Of a DNA stretch of 43,822 bases, positions 1 to 8,558 are shown piece by piece. A program made the translations under genes and the position numbers. The stretch spans positions 1 through 43,822 of the forward strand of contig JAICOJ010000020.1 of NCBI GenBank assembly GCA_025930755.1, written 5' to 3'. The notes beneath the pieces were generated by a model that worked only from the letters and a program-made list of their open reading frames with translations, made no database searches and was not told the DNA's origin. Every line of letters starts with the position of its first letter. Within the stretch, counting starts at the first letter, position 1. The stretch comes from Gemmatimonadaceae bacterium (GTDB lineage: Bacteria; Gemmatimonadota; Gemmatimonadetes; Gemmatimonadales; Gemmatimonadaceae).

Positions 1-110
1 CGGCGGCGCTTTCGCGCCGCCGTTTGCTCATCTGATGAGGCGCCTGCGGCGAAGCCGCGGCGCCTTTTCCGTCCCTGACCCCTGACTCCTGACTCCTGAC
101 CCCTGACTCC
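1..110. repeat. Nested heptad/two-hairpin element, copy 1 (left part cut by window edge)
   Basis: The element runs off the left edge. Seen: hairpin 1 at 1-22 (9-bp GC stem, TTTC loop); the near-palindrome CTCATCTGATGAG at 27-39; hairpin 2 at 39-64 (6-bp lower stem, one bulged T, 5-bp upper stem, GAA loop). A right arm follows with five tandem heptads of the form CCTGAC[CT] at 74-108. The arm runs into the stop codon of the minus-strand M14 peptidase gene (110-112). The left arm should lie just outside the window. It has the same orientation as the 24711 copy and is inverted relative to the 36545 copy. Confidence 0.85.
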
Positions 111-2935
111 TACATCGACGGCCCCAGGAGAATCGCGTTCAACACCAGCCGGTCCAGCGCTCTCCACCATCCGCGAAACATCGGCTCGTTGACGAAGGCC
201 ACGACGTGCCCGTCGCCCATCGATTCCTCGACGAGCAGTGCCGTTCCGCGCAGCAGGCGCTCGGTATTGCCGGGAAAGATGAAGCCGGCGCGGTGGAGCG
301 GGCCCGACGCCGGGAAGACCGCGACGTTCGCTCCGTCCTTCGAGAGCGAAAGGAAGAAATCGCCGTCGAGCATCACCGTCAGGCGCGGGTCCTCATAGCC
401 GAAGGTGAGCCAGTGCGTGCGGTCGAGCACGACGTCGAAGTGCGTGCCTGGCAGCGGCGCCGGGGCATCGTTCGACGACGACGGGCTCTTCACCGGGATG
501 AGGTCCTCCGCGGTGCGCTCCGGCGCCTGACGACGGGCCGCACTGTCGCTCGCCGATGGCTCCGCCTTGGCGCTGTCGTCGTCTGCGCCGACCGCTCGCC
601 CGCTCGTTAGGTCGGTGCTCTCCCGCGCCGCCCACACCGTGGAACCGCCCATCGTCACGAGCGTGCCCCCGCCGCGGATCCAGCCTTTCAGCCGATCGAC
701 GCCCTCCTTCCCGAGGCGCGCCGTCAGCGCCCCGGGCGATGCGCTCGGAAGAATGATGACGTTGAGCTTCGAGAGATCGCCGCCGGAAAGATAGCCGAGG
801 GAGATCGGCATGAACTCGATGCCGTAGCGTCGCTCGAAATTCCACCAGAGCGCGCCGTAGGAGGTCTGGCTCACTCCTTCGTCCCCCACCATCGCGATCG
901 TCGGGGCCGTGACGGCGACGGTTGCCTCCGAGCCAATGCCGAACTGCGCGGCGGTGGTGAAAGCCGAGTTCACCCCCGTCACCTCGACGCCGCTTTCTCG
1001 CGCCAGCGCATCGAGTCGTGAGGCGACCGTCGTATCGTTGCGCCCGACGCGCAGCACCCACGTGCCGCGAGGAAACGTCCTGCCATCCGCCTCGATGGGC
1101 TGCGTCGCGACCGCGAGGCGGAAGCCCGCTTTCATCAGGTGATAGGCGAGACGCGACGCTCCGTTGCGGTCCGGCGCGAACACATACGCCGATCTCGCGC
1201 CGGCGCCTGCCACGATTCCGCCGGGAATCTCGACCGCCAGGAGCTCGCCCCCGACTCGCCGCGCCTGTTGCTGCGCCTCGGGCAGCGTCGGTTCCTCCGC
1301 GGGGAGCGACAACACTCGGCCATTCACGGGAGAGGCGTCCTCCGTCCAATACGCCTCGACGCCGAAGGCGACTGGCAGTGACCACGCGGTGAGATCATAA
1401 AACTCGTAGCCCTCGCGCACGCCCCCGCGTCCGCGCCTCACGTTGCGGACGAACTTGGCGATCTGCTCGCGCACGAACGCGCTATCCATCGATGGCGTAG
1501 GCTCGAGGAACGCCTTCGCCACTCGGCCGTTCGGTTGGGCGAGATCGACGACGTAGGCGCCGCGCGGAAACCGCTGCGACCTCACGGCGTCATCCCGGAA
1601 GGCGTGAGCGCGCGAGGACGAGAACTCCGCCTCTGCCGCACGGACCTCGATGCCCGCGCGTAACAATGCCGATGCGAGCTCCGCGGCGCGGCCGGGATCG
1701 CGGCCGGGGAGAAAGACGACGCGCTTCATGGTCCCGGTGCGTCCATCCGAGATCGCGGCCTGGCGAAAGCGCAGGAAGTCGCGCACCCGCTCCTCGCGGC
1801 GTGCCGCCGTCTGCTCGATGGTCGCCATCGATGCGACCCAGTGCTTCGCGATGCCGTCGCGGAACGAGACGAGCGTCCCGTCGTCGCGTCGCCAGAGAAT
1901 ACCCTTCCATCCGCCACCGTCGGTCTCGAACGTCATTCCCGCCGCTCCCATGAGGGACGGCCACGTGTCCCAGTAGAACACGGCGTAGAAATCGAAGATG
2001 TCGCGCGAGTAGTACATCCAGCCGTACTTGTCGAAGGCCGTTGCATTGGCGCGGCCGAGGATCTCCATCCATTTCGCGAACAGGTCGCCGAAATTGGCGT
2101 TGATGGCCTTGGCGACGGGTGGGAAGAAGAATCGCTCGGTCACCCCATGCAGGTCGGCGGCGACCATCGGATGCCACCGGAGCATCGCGCGCATGAGACC
2201 CTGCACCTCCCGCTGCGTCGACGCCATCACATCGCGGTTCATGTCGAAGCGATAGTGGTTGTACCGGCCCTGCACGCTCCACGGCTCGTCGTGCTCGATC
2301 GCGTTGGGATCGGGATGGCGCACGTTGATCGAGTTGTACCAGACGGTGAAGCGTTCGTGACCGTCCGGATTCGAGCTGGGATTGATGACCACGATCGTGT
2401 TGCGGAGCGCGTCGACGGTCGCCGGCTCCTCGCTCGCGGCGAGCTGATAGAGCGTCTGAATCGCCGACTCGAATCCGGGCGACTCGTTGCCATGCACCGA
2501 GTGTGAGAGGAACACGACCGCGGGAGTGCGGGCGACGATCTGCTCGAGCTCCGAGGGGCTCGCCCCGCGCGGGTCCGCGAGGCGGTCCAGGTCGCCGCGG
2601 ATGGCGTCGAGTCGCGCGATGTTCTCGGGGGAGGAGACGATGAACAGGCGCATTGTCCGCCGCTCGTAGCTCGACCCGAACTCCTCGACGCGCACGCGAT
2701 CCCTGGCCGCGTCGGCGATCGCGAGCAGCACTCGCTCCTGCGCCGCGTACTGGGTGTTCATCTCCCCGATCGAGTACCCGAGCACCGCTTCCGGCTTTGG
2801 CACCGACGTCCGATAGGGACCGCGGTCGTAGAAGGAGAAGTTGCGGTCGTCGCGAATGGAATCGAGGGGAAGACGCTGTGCGGCGAGCGGCGACGCGAGG
2901 ATCAGCGACAGCAGAGCAACACGGAGGAGGCGCAT
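110..2935 (-). CDS. Exported M14-family zinc carboxypeptidase-like metallopeptidase, 941 aa
   Basis: The chosen ATG at 2935 is followed by a clear signal peptide (MRLLRVALLSLILASPLAAQ). A longer in-frame reading lacks it, so I reject the upstream start. The M14 zinc motif HGNESPG (HxxE, about His148/Glu151) is followed by NPSSNPDGHERF and VAADLHG, consistent with the peptidase fold and its third ligand. After about residue 500 come Gly-rich and beta-rich regions. Near residues 680-800 is a segment resembling a class-I glutamine-amidotransferase-like fold (TIAMVGDEG... VIILPSASPG... GGTLVTMGG), a layout common in large exported M14 proteins. It probably cleaves peptides in the periplasm or outside the cell. 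Substrate is unknown. A serine-rich low-complexity linker precedes the last 100 residues. Confidence 0.88.
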   Translation of the reverse strand: MRLLRVALLSLILASPLAAQRLPLDSIRDDRNFSFYDRGPYRTSVPKPEAVLGYSIGEMNTQYAAQERVLLAIADAARDRVRVEEFGSSYERRTMRLFIVSSPENIARLDAIRGDLDRLADPRGASPSELEQIVARTPAVVFLSHSVHGNESPGFESAIQTLYQLAASEEPATVDALRNTIVVINPSSNPDGHERFTVWYNSINVRHPDPNAIEHDEPWSVQGRYNHYRFDMNRDVMASTQREVQGLMRAMLRWHPMVAADLHGVTERFFFPPVAKAINANFGDLFAKWMEILGRANATAFDKYGWMYYSRDIFDFYAVFYWDTWPSLMGAAGMTFETDGGGWKGILWRRDDGTLVSFRDGIAKHWVASMATIEQTAARREERVRDFLRFRQAAISDGRTGTMKRVVFLPGRDPGRAAELASALLRAGIEVRAAEAEFSSSRAHAFRDDAVRSQRFPRGAYVVDLAQPNGRVAKAFLEPTPSMDSAFVREQIAKFVRNVRRGRGGVREGYEFYDLTAWSLPVAFGVEAYWTEDASPVNGRVLSLPAEEPTLPEAQQQARRVGGELLAVEIPGGIVAGAGARSAYVFAPDRNGASRLAYHLMKAGFRLAVATQPIEADGRTFPRGTWVLRVGRNDTTVASRLDALARESGVEVTGVNSAFTTAAQFGIGSEATVAVTAPTIAMVGDEGVSQTSYGALWWNFERRYGIEFMPISLGYLSGGDLSKLNVIILPSASPGALTARLGKEGVDRLKGWIRGGGTLVTMGGSTVWAARESTDLTSGRAVGADDDSAKAEPSASDSAARRQAPERTAEDLIPVKSPSSSNDAPAPLPGTHFDVVLDRTHWLTFGYEDPRLTVMLDGDFFLSLSKDGANVAVFPASGPLHRAGFIFPGNTERLLRGTALLVEESMGDGHVVAFVNEPMFRGWWRALDRLVLNAILLGPSM

Positions 2936-3012
2936 GGGTGGGGCGTGAGATGTTTGGGTGTTGGACTTGGCGCAGATACTACAGAAGGGAGTCCAATCCG
3001 CAACGAGCTTGG

Positions 3013-3103
3013 TGCTGACCACAGAGGCACAGAGGCACGGAGGACGGCAACCGCGCAAGAGCAGTTTGCCGTCCTCCGTGCCTCTGTGCCTCTGTGGTCA
3101 GCA
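3013..3103. repeat. 38-bp perfect inverted repeat with octamer units
   Basis: Arms 3013-3050 and 3066-3103 are perfectly complementary over 38 bp around a 15-nt spacer. The arm contains tandem octamers (CACAGAGG CACAGAGG). It lies between the co-directional kup (stop at 3200) and M14 (start at 2935) genes, downstream of kup on the minus strand. RNA from either strand would form a very stable hairpin, but no T-run follows, so it is not a canonical intrinsic terminator. It belongs to the same structural class as the heptad inverted repeats elsewhere in the window. Confidence 0.9.
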
Positions 3104-3199
3104 CTAAAGCACGTTGCATGAGAGGTCGCGAGCATGATCGGCCTAAGCTCGACCCAGGATCTTCGCCACGCGAGTCCCGCGCGTCCGGTTCTTACGAAA

Positions 3200-5260
3200 T
3201 CAAAACTCGATCTGCGCCCCGAGCTCGACGACTCGATTCGGCGGGATCTGGAAGAACTCCGTCGCGCCCTGCGCATTCCGCGACATGATGCCGAACAGCT
3301 TCTTGCGCCAGCGCGCCATGCGGGAGCTGCCAGTGGGGATGAGGCGCTCGCGGCCGAGGAAAAAGGAGATCTCATGCGGTCGCAGGTGCGCGACGCCGCT
3401 CTCCTCGCAGTACTCGAGGATCTCGGGCACGTTGGGCGTTTCCATGAAGCCATAGCGCGCGATCACCCGCACGAAGTTCTCCGGGAGCCGCTCGACCTCC
3501 ACGCGTTCCTCGTCAGGCACCTCCGGCACCTCGCGCGACACGATCGACATCAGCATCACCTGCTCGTGCAGCACCTTGTTGTGCTTGAGATGATGCAGCA
3601 GCACGACCGGCGTGCCCTCGGGGTCCGACGTCATGAACACGGCGGTTCCGGGAACACGAACGGGCTTGCGGTTGCCGACGTCGCGCAGGAAGAGATCAAG
3701 CGGGAGCGAGCTCCGACGGAGGATGCTCGAGAGGAGCATGCGTCCGCGCTTCCACGTCGTCATGAGGGTGTAGACGAGGACGGCGACGAGTAGCGGTACC
3801 CACCCGCCATGCGGGATCTTCAGCAGGTTCGAGGAGAAGAAGGCGAGATCGATCGTCAGGAAGAGCACGAGGAACGTCCAGAGCTGCCACGGCTTCCAGT
3901 TCCAGCGCTGCCGTGCAACGGCGACGAACAGCACCGTGGTGATCGCCATCGTTCCGGTAACGGCGACGCCATACGCTCCGCCGAGCGCCCCCGCCGAGCC
4001 GAAGCCCACGACGAGCAGCAGCGTGCCGATCGCGAGGGCCTTGTTGACCTCGGGGATGTAGATCTGCCCCGCCTCACGAGCGGACGTATGCTGGATGGTC
4101 ATGCGCGGCATGTAGCCGAGCTGGATCGCCTGCTGCGTCAGCGAGAAGGCGCCCGAGATGAGCGCCTGCGACGCGACGATCGTGGCGGCGGTCGCCACGA
4201 AGAGCAGGGGGATGAGCAGCGGCCGCGGGGCGAGGAGATAGAAGGGATTCTCGATCGCCGCGGGGTTTCGGAGCAGGAGCGCGCCCTGGCCGAAGTAGTT
4301 GAGCAGCAGGGCCGGGAAGACGAGGCCGAACCACACCACGCGGATCGGGCGCTTCCCGAAATGTCCCATGTCCGCATAGAGCGCCTCACCGCCCGTGATC
4401 ACCAGCACGACCGCGCCTAACACCACGAAGGAAACCTTGGGGTGATCGAAGAAGAAGCGAACGCCGTTCCATGGATTGAGCGCCCACAGCACCTCCGGGC
4501 CGCGCGCGATCTCCACGATGCCGAGGCCGGCGATGCTGAGAAACCAGATGAGCGTGATCCACCCGAACGTGGTGCCGACCCGCGCCGTGCCGAATCGCTG
4601 GACGGCGAACAGGCCGGCGATGATGACGAACGCGATCGGCACGATGAGGTGCCTGAGCGCGGGCGTGGCGATCTCGATGCCTTCGACCGCCGAGAGGACG
4701 GAGATCGCCGGCGTGATGATTCCGTCGCCGTAGAGAAAGGCGCCCCCGACCAGACCCAGCGCAATGAGTATCGCCCGGCGCCGAGCATCCCGCCGTCGTC
4801 GGGCGCCGCTTTGTACGAGCGCGAGAAGGGCAAGGACGCCACCTTCGCCCCGGTTGTCCGCGCGCAGGATGAACAACACGTACTTCACGCTGATCACGAG
4901 CAGCAACGCCCACACGATCAGCGACAGCACCCCGTACACGTTCACCGGTGTCGGAGCGAGCCCGTAGTCGGGCTTGAACGTCTCCTTGATCGCGTACAGC
5001 GGGCTGGTGCCGATGTCGCCGTACACGACACCGAGCGCCGTGAGCGAAAGGATCGCGAGCCGCTTCCCGGTCGGATGCTCCTCGGGGCGGTGTCGATGGG
5101 GATGCGGCTGCGCCGGGTTCCGCGGGGGCGGCGCGGGAATGCCCGAGCTCGGCGGCGTGCGTACCGCGATCTCCCCCGTGCTAGTGGGGTCAGCCGGGGT
5201 GTTGGGCGGGAGCGGTACTGCCGGCTCCCCCCCGCTGGGTTCTGGGGGCTCTACGGTCAT
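3200..5260 (-). CDS. kup: Kup-family potassium uptake permease, 686 aa
   Basis: Kup/HAK/KT family K+:H+ symporter of the inner membrane. The family signature GVVYGDIGTSPLYAIKETF lies about 70 residues from the N-terminus, followed by a run of hydrophobic segments typical of the 12-TM core and a C-terminal cytoplasmic domain of about 200 residues ending in VVELGAQIEF. The N-terminal 60 residues are Pro-rich and variable. A TTG start at 5290 would give ten more residues but lies inside the terminator of the upstream gene, so I use the ATG at 5260. It sits downstream of the padR gene, separated by that terminator, so it probably has its own promoter in 5261-5358. I see no c-di-AMP riboswitch in that short leader. 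Confidence 0.93.
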   Translation of the reverse strand: MTVEPPEPSGGEPAVPLPPNTPADPTSTGEIAVRTPPSSGIPAPPPRNPAQPHPHRHRPEEHPTGKRLAILSLTALGVVYGDIGTSPLYAIKETFKPDYGLAPTPVNVYGVLSLIVWALLLVISVKYVLFILRADNRGEGGVLALLALVQSGARRRRDARRRAILIALGLVGGAFLYGDGIITPAISVLSAVEGIEIATPALRHLIVPIAFVIIAGLFAVQRFGTARVGTTFGWITLIWFLSIAGLGIVEIARGPEVLWALNPWNGVRFFFDHPKVSFVVLGAVVLVITGGEALYADMGHFGKRPIRVVWFGLVFPALLLNYFGQGALLLRNPAAIENPFYLLAPRPLLIPLLFVATAATIVASQALISGAFSLTQQAIQLGYMPRMTIQHTSAREAGQIYIPEVNKALAIGTLLLVVGFGSAGALGGAYGVAVTGTMAITTVLFVAVARQRWNWKPWQLWTFLVLFLTIDLAFFSSNLLKIPHGGWVPLLVAVLVYTLMTTWKRGRMLLSSILRRSSLPLDLFLRDVGNRKPVRVPGTAVFMTSDPEGTPVVLLHHLKHNKVLHEQVMLMSIVSREVPEVPDEERVEVERLPENFVRVIARYGFMETPNVPEILEYCEESGVAHLRPHEISFFLGRERLIPTGSSRMARWRKKLFGIMSRNAQGATEFFQIPPNRVVELGAQIEF

Positions 5261-5288
5261 GAAGAGGTGCGGCGACCCCTCGGGACGC

Positions 5289-5321
5289 AAAAAACGGGTC
5301 GCGGCTGTGGCCGCGACCCGT
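5289..5321 (-). terminator. Intrinsic terminator of the padR gene
   Basis: Read on the minus strand, a perfect 12-bp GC-rich stem (5310-5321 with 5294-5305, four-base loop) is followed by six T residues (complement of the A-run 5289-5294). It lies 38 nt past the padR stop codon. This is the only classical Rho-independent terminator I could identify in the window, which contrasts with the T-less heptad inverted repeats at other gene ends. Confidence 0.88.
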
Positions 5322-5358
5322 CGTGCAATCTACGTCGTGCCTCGACGGCGTCCAGCGG

Positions 5359-5943
5359 CTACTTCGTGAGCCCGTCGATCTCCTTCGCCGCGCGCTCGAG
5401 GACTTCTCGCATCTTCGCCAGCACGTCGCTCTCCACGTTCCGGCGGAAGGCGCTTCCGTAAACCGCCCGCCCCAGATCGGCGAACGCGCGATTGACGTCC
5501 GTCATCTTCCCGCCAAACAGGCTGGACCCGAACTGCGCCATCCGTTCAAAGATGTCGTCGACAGTGGTCTTGTGCTCCGCCAGGTGAGCGCGACCCGCCT
5601 CGGTGATCTCGTAGATCTTCTTTCCCCCTTCCTCTTCTCGCGCGACCGCGAAGCCAAGGTCGACCAGCATGGTGAGCGTCGGATAGACCGTGCCGGGACT
5701 GGGTGAGTATGCCCCGGAAAACCGGTCCTCGAGCTCCTTGATGATCTCGTAGCCATGGCGGGGCTTCTCCTCCAACAGCTGGAGGATCACGTACTTGAGG
5801 TCGCCCTGCTCGAACATGCGGCCGCCGCGCCAGGGGCCGCCGCGCCGGCGCCACGGTCCACCCCAGAACCCGAATACGCCTGGATCAAAATCGGATGAGC
5901 CTTTCCTGCCGTGATGGTGCGGCCAGCGATCGTGCGTGCACAT
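5359..5943 (-). CDS. PadR-family transcriptional regulator, 194 aa
   Basis: After a His/Gly/Trp/Arg-rich N-terminus (about 40 residues) comes a typical PadR winged-helix domain: FEQGDLKYVILQLLEE, PRHGYEIIKELEDRF, SPSPGTVYPTLTMLVDLGFAV and KIYEITEAGRAHL. A C-terminal helical dimerisation region follows. The ATG at 5943 (MCTHDRW) is used because the longer reading runs through the probable operator. MFEQGD (about residue 42) is an alternative start giving a minimal PadR. A dyad just upstream (5964-5989) suggests autoregulation. Targets are unknown; the MATE exporter upstream on the same strand is the closest candidate, as PadR proteins often control exporters. Confidence 0.9.
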   Translation of the reverse strand: MCTHDRWPHHHGRKGSSDFDPGVFGFWGGPWRRRGGPWRGGRMFEQGDLKYVILQLLEEKPRHGYEIIKELEDRFSGAYSPSPGTVYPTLTMLVDLGFAVAREEEGGKKIYEITEAGRAHLAEHKTTVDDIFERMAQFGSSLFGGKMTDVNRAFADLGRAVYGSAFRRNVESDVLAKMREVLERAAKEIDGLTK

Positions 5944-5963
5944 TGGGATACCCCGGAGGTTCT

Positions 5964-5989
5964 GACGATAGTACGTACGATATATCGTC
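5964..5989. promoter_or_regulatory. Dyad upstream of padR, candidate PadR operator
   Basis: Perfect 7-bp inverted arms GACGATA (5964-5970) and TATCGTC (5983-5989) flank a 12-bp AT-richer centre containing GTACGTAC and a second ACGATA. It lies 21 bp upstream of the padR ATG, in a locally AT-rich patch where a promoter would be expected. PadR proteins bind dyads of this size and commonly repress their own gene. The assignment rests on position and symmetry only. Confidence 0.6.
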
Positions 5990-6091
5990 GCTCCCGGTTT
6001 CGCGAGACCGGGATGACCCTCGGCCCGCCGTATGTTCACTTACAACCGCCTCCCGCCCATCCGCTTGGTCCCGGTCAGGAGACAGCTCACC

Positions 6092-7528
6092 TCACACGCG
6101 ACGTGTCTTCCACCGCCCCTTCGTAAACAGCCACGCGCTGAGGACCGCCAGCGTCGAATAGGCGACCGTGATCGAGACGAAGACACCGCGCGGGCCCATG
6201 TCCAGCGCCACCGCGAGGGCGTAGGCGAGGGGAATCTCCCACATCCAGAACACCACGAGATTCAGCCACGTCGGCGTCCACGTGTCACCCGCCCCGTTGA
6301 AGGAGCTCGTGATCACCATCCCGTACGCGTAGAAGAGGAAGCCGAGCGCGACGATGCGCAGGCAGTCGACCGCATACGAGGCGACCGCGAGCTCGGTGGT
6401 GAAGAGCGATACGATCCCGCGTGCGAGAAACACGAAGAGAAGACCGACGATCCCGAGGAAGACGAGGTTGTAGCGCGCCGCGAGCCAGACGGCGCGCTCG
6501 GCGCGCTCCGGCTTCCCGGCGCCTAACGCCTGGCCGACCATCGTCGCCGCCGCGTTGCTCAGCCCCCACGACGGCAGCAACGCGAAGATGATGACCCGCA
6601 TCCCGATCGTGTAGCCGGCCAGCGCGGCGCTCCCGAAGCTCGAGATCACGCGAATCAATCCGATCCAGCTCGCCGTGCCGATGAGGATCTGCAGCGTGCC
6701 CGAGCCGGACAAGCGGACCATCTGCCACATGAGCGCGGGATCGAACGCGAAGTGGCGACGCGCGACGTGCACGCGAGCTCCGGGGCGGAAGAGACGGCTG
6801 ATGGCGTACAGTGCCCCCGTCCCGCGCCCGATGTTGGTCGCCACGGCCGCGCCGACCACGCCGAGCTCCGGAAACGGTCCAATGCCGAAGATGAGCAGCG
6901 GGCCGAGCACGATGTTGATCCAGTTCGCGAGCCAGAGCACACGCATCGCGATCGCGGCATCACCCGCGCCGCGGAAGATCGCGTTGATGAGGAACAGCAG
7001 CAGTACGGTCGCATTCCCGCCCAGCATCACTTGCATGAACGCGGCGTTGGCGATGACGGCCGGGGAGCCGCCCATGACCCGCAACAACGTGGGGGCGAGA
7101 ACGACGCCGAGCACTCCGAGGACGACCGAGACGATGAGACCGAGCAGCAGCGCCTGGGCGGCGGCGTGGGCGGCGCCTTCCGCGTCGCGCTCGCCGATGC
7201 GCCGCGCCACCGTCGCGGTCGCGCCGATGCCAAGGCCCATCGCGAGCGAGTAGACGAGGACCATCATCGATTCGGTGAGCCCGACGGTCGCCACCGCATC
7301 GGCACCGAGGCGGGACACGAAGAACACGTCGACGACGGCGAAGACGCTCTCCATCACCGTCTCGAGCACCATTGGGACCGCGAGCAGGAAGATCGCGCGT
7401 CCGATCGGGCCGTCCGTGTAATCGTGATGCGTCCCGCGAATGGCATCCTTGACCGCGTCCCACGTGCGCTGGGGACGGTCAGCGCCGGCGGGAGCCCCGG
7501 CGAGCGCGGCGTCCTGCGAATCGTGCAT
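6092..7528 (-). CDS. MATE-family multidrug/toxin efflux transporter, 478 aa
   Basis: A cytoplasmic N-terminal stretch is followed by IGRAIFLLAVPMVLETVMESVFAVVDVFFVSRLGADAVATVGLTES, the characteristic first helices of a MATE transporter. About twelve hydrophobic segments arranged as two similar halves follow. Length is normal for the family. It would export cationic drugs or metabolites at the inner membrane using H+ or Na+. It lies between the DUF983 gene and the padR operator region and is read towards padR; the gap to the padR start is about 150 bp, so padR probably has its own promoter. Substrate cannot be read from sequence. Confidence 0.92.
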   Translation of the reverse strand: MHDSQDAALAGAPAGADRPQRTWDAVKDAIRGTHHDYTDGPIGRAIFLLAVPMVLETVMESVFAVVDVFFVSRLGADAVATVGLTESMMVLVYSLAMGLGIGATATVARRIGERDAEGAAHAAAQALLLGLIVSVVLGVLGVVLAPTLLRVMGGSPAVIANAAFMQVMLGGNATVLLLFLINAIFRGAGDAAIAMRVLWLANWINIVLGPLLIFGIGPFPELGVVGAAVATNIGRGTGALYAISRLFRPGARVHVARRHFAFDPALMWQMVRLSGSGTLQILIGTASWIGLIRVISSFGSAALAGYTIGMRVIIFALLPSWGLSNAAATMVGQALGAGKPERAERAVWLAARYNLVFLGIVGLLFVFLARGIVSLFTTELAVASYAVDCLRIVALGFLFYAYGMVITSSFNGAGDTWTPTWLNLVVFWMWEIPLAYALAVALDMGPRGVFVSITVAYSTLAVLSAWLFTKGRWKTRRV

Positions 7529-7554
7529 GGAATGATCGGAGGTGCGAGATCGGC

Positions 7555-8001
7555 TCAGTGTGGCTGCGGCGGGGCGAAGTCGTTAGGTACGACCGGCCGC
7601 AGCGTGAGATCGAACGCCAGCCACACGAGCTTGGAGAATGGATAGAGAATGATGGGCGCCAGCACCATCGCGGCCGGTGCCCCGTATTGGAGCAGCGCCC
7701 AGGGCACGCGGGGCCAGGTCACCACCAGCGTGACGATGAGCACGACGACGAAGACACTTTCGGCGAGGGCGATGTTGAACATCATGCCGCCGAGAAAGTA
7801 ATCCGATTCGCCACGCTCCGGCCGCAGATGACACGTCGGGCACGTGGGCGCGAGCTTGAACCAGGTCGCGACGATGCCGCGTCCGCCGCAATGCGGGCAC
7901 CGCAGCGTCACCGCCCGCGCGAAGAGAACGGCGGCGCGACGAAAGCCCTGAAAACGCATCGGGGCGGAGCCGGCACGGTCGACCTGCCGTCCGTCACCCA
8001 T
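7555..8001 (-). CDS. DUF983 family membrane protein, 148 aa
   Basis: Two Cys pairs in the N-terminal third (RCPHCGGRG and PTCPTCHL) form a zinc-ribbon-like motif. Two hydrophobic segments follow (about residues 78-96 and 104-122). This matches the DUF983 family of small membrane proteins of unknown function. The start is uncertain: ATG at 8001, or MRFQGF at 7959, which begins nearer the conserved region. Neither has a convincing ribosome binding site. It lies 26 bp upstream of the MATE gene on the same strand, so co-transcription is likely. Confidence 0.8.
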   Translation of the reverse strand: MGDGRQVDRAGSAPMRFQGFRRAAVLFARAVTLRCPHCGGRGIVATWFKLAPTCPTCHLRPERGESDYFLGGMMFNIALAESVFVVVLIVTLVVTWPRVPWALLQYGAPAAMVLAPIILYPFSKLVWLAFDLTLRPVVPNDFAPPQPH

Positions 8002-8043
8002 GTAGATGTACGCGAGGCAAGCCGGCGACGACGCGATGGGGCA

Positions 8044-8553
8044 TCACCGGTCTCGCAACATTTTCTTCACAATCGCAATCTGCCCCGAATGGTAGGCGTC
8101 GTGCTGTACGAGGCCATTGATCGTCTGCGCAAATGTGACGCCGGTGCCGAGCTCCCGATTCCGCGCATCCTCGACCGGTGCGGCGAGTCGAACCGGGTCG
8201 ATCGCGCCGACGGCCACGCGCAGCGCGCTGTGCGCCTCGTCGAGCGCGGCGAGGGCGGCTCGCCAGGATCGCTCGTCAGGCGGCGCGGGGATGGCGGGCC
8301 AGTCGCCCATGTCCGGCTCCGAGGCGAGGTGACCCCCGAGGCGTCGCGTGACCTCGCGCGTCCACGCCGTCATGTGGAGCACCAGCTCCCAGATCGACTG
8401 AACGCCTGGTGAGGGGCGGCGGCGTGCCTCCTCCACGGAGACATCGGCGAGCAGTGAGGTACGGGAGGAGCCGTGCCACGCGTCTCCGTCGTGTTCCCGT
8501 GCGAGCTGGTCGATGAGAAAGTGCGTGAGCGAAGGATGGGTCATGACGTTCAT
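8044..8553 (-). CDS. DinB-family protein, 169 aa
   Basis: Small helical protein with the DinB/YfiT-like pattern: an N-terminal helix (THFLIDQLAREHDGDAWHG), a central helix with a His (SIWELVLHMTAWTREVTRRL) and a C-terminal QHDAYHSGQIAIVKKML motif. The three His residues match the metal triad of the four-helix DinB fold. Family members include bacillithiol/mycothiol-dependent transferases and many uncharacterised proteins. The start at 8553 lies 5 bp past the preceding stop codon, with MTHPS (8544) as an alternative. It is the last gene of the tightly spaced DUF1801-GNAT-phosphatidyltransferase-DinB cluster. Confidence 0.85.
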   Translation of the reverse strand: MNVMTHPSLTHFLIDQLAREHDGDAWHGSSRTSLLADVSVEEARRRPSPGVQSIWELVLHMTAWTREVTRRLGGHLASEPDMGDWPAIPAPPDERSWRAALAALDEAHSALRVAVGAIDPVRLAAPVEDARNRELGTGVTFAQTINGLVQHDAYHSGQIAIVKKMLRDR

Positions 8554-8558
8554 GCGCC

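Noticed and set aside
27-64. CTGATGAG followed by a stem looked like the core of a hammerhead ribozyme.
   Set aside because: In a hammerhead the second stem must be followed by GAAA; in all copies it is followed by TTTTCC, CTTTCC or an unrelated sequence, and no third stem with a cleavage site is formed.
5261-5290. Longer Kup reading from a TTG at 5290.
   Set aside because: The TTG lies within the A-run and stem base of the padR terminator, and the ATG at 5260 gives a full-length family member.
5261-5358. Possible c-di-AMP riboswitch ahead of kup.
   Set aside because: The leader is about 100 nt, mostly the padR terminator, and shows none of the conserved multi-helix pattern.
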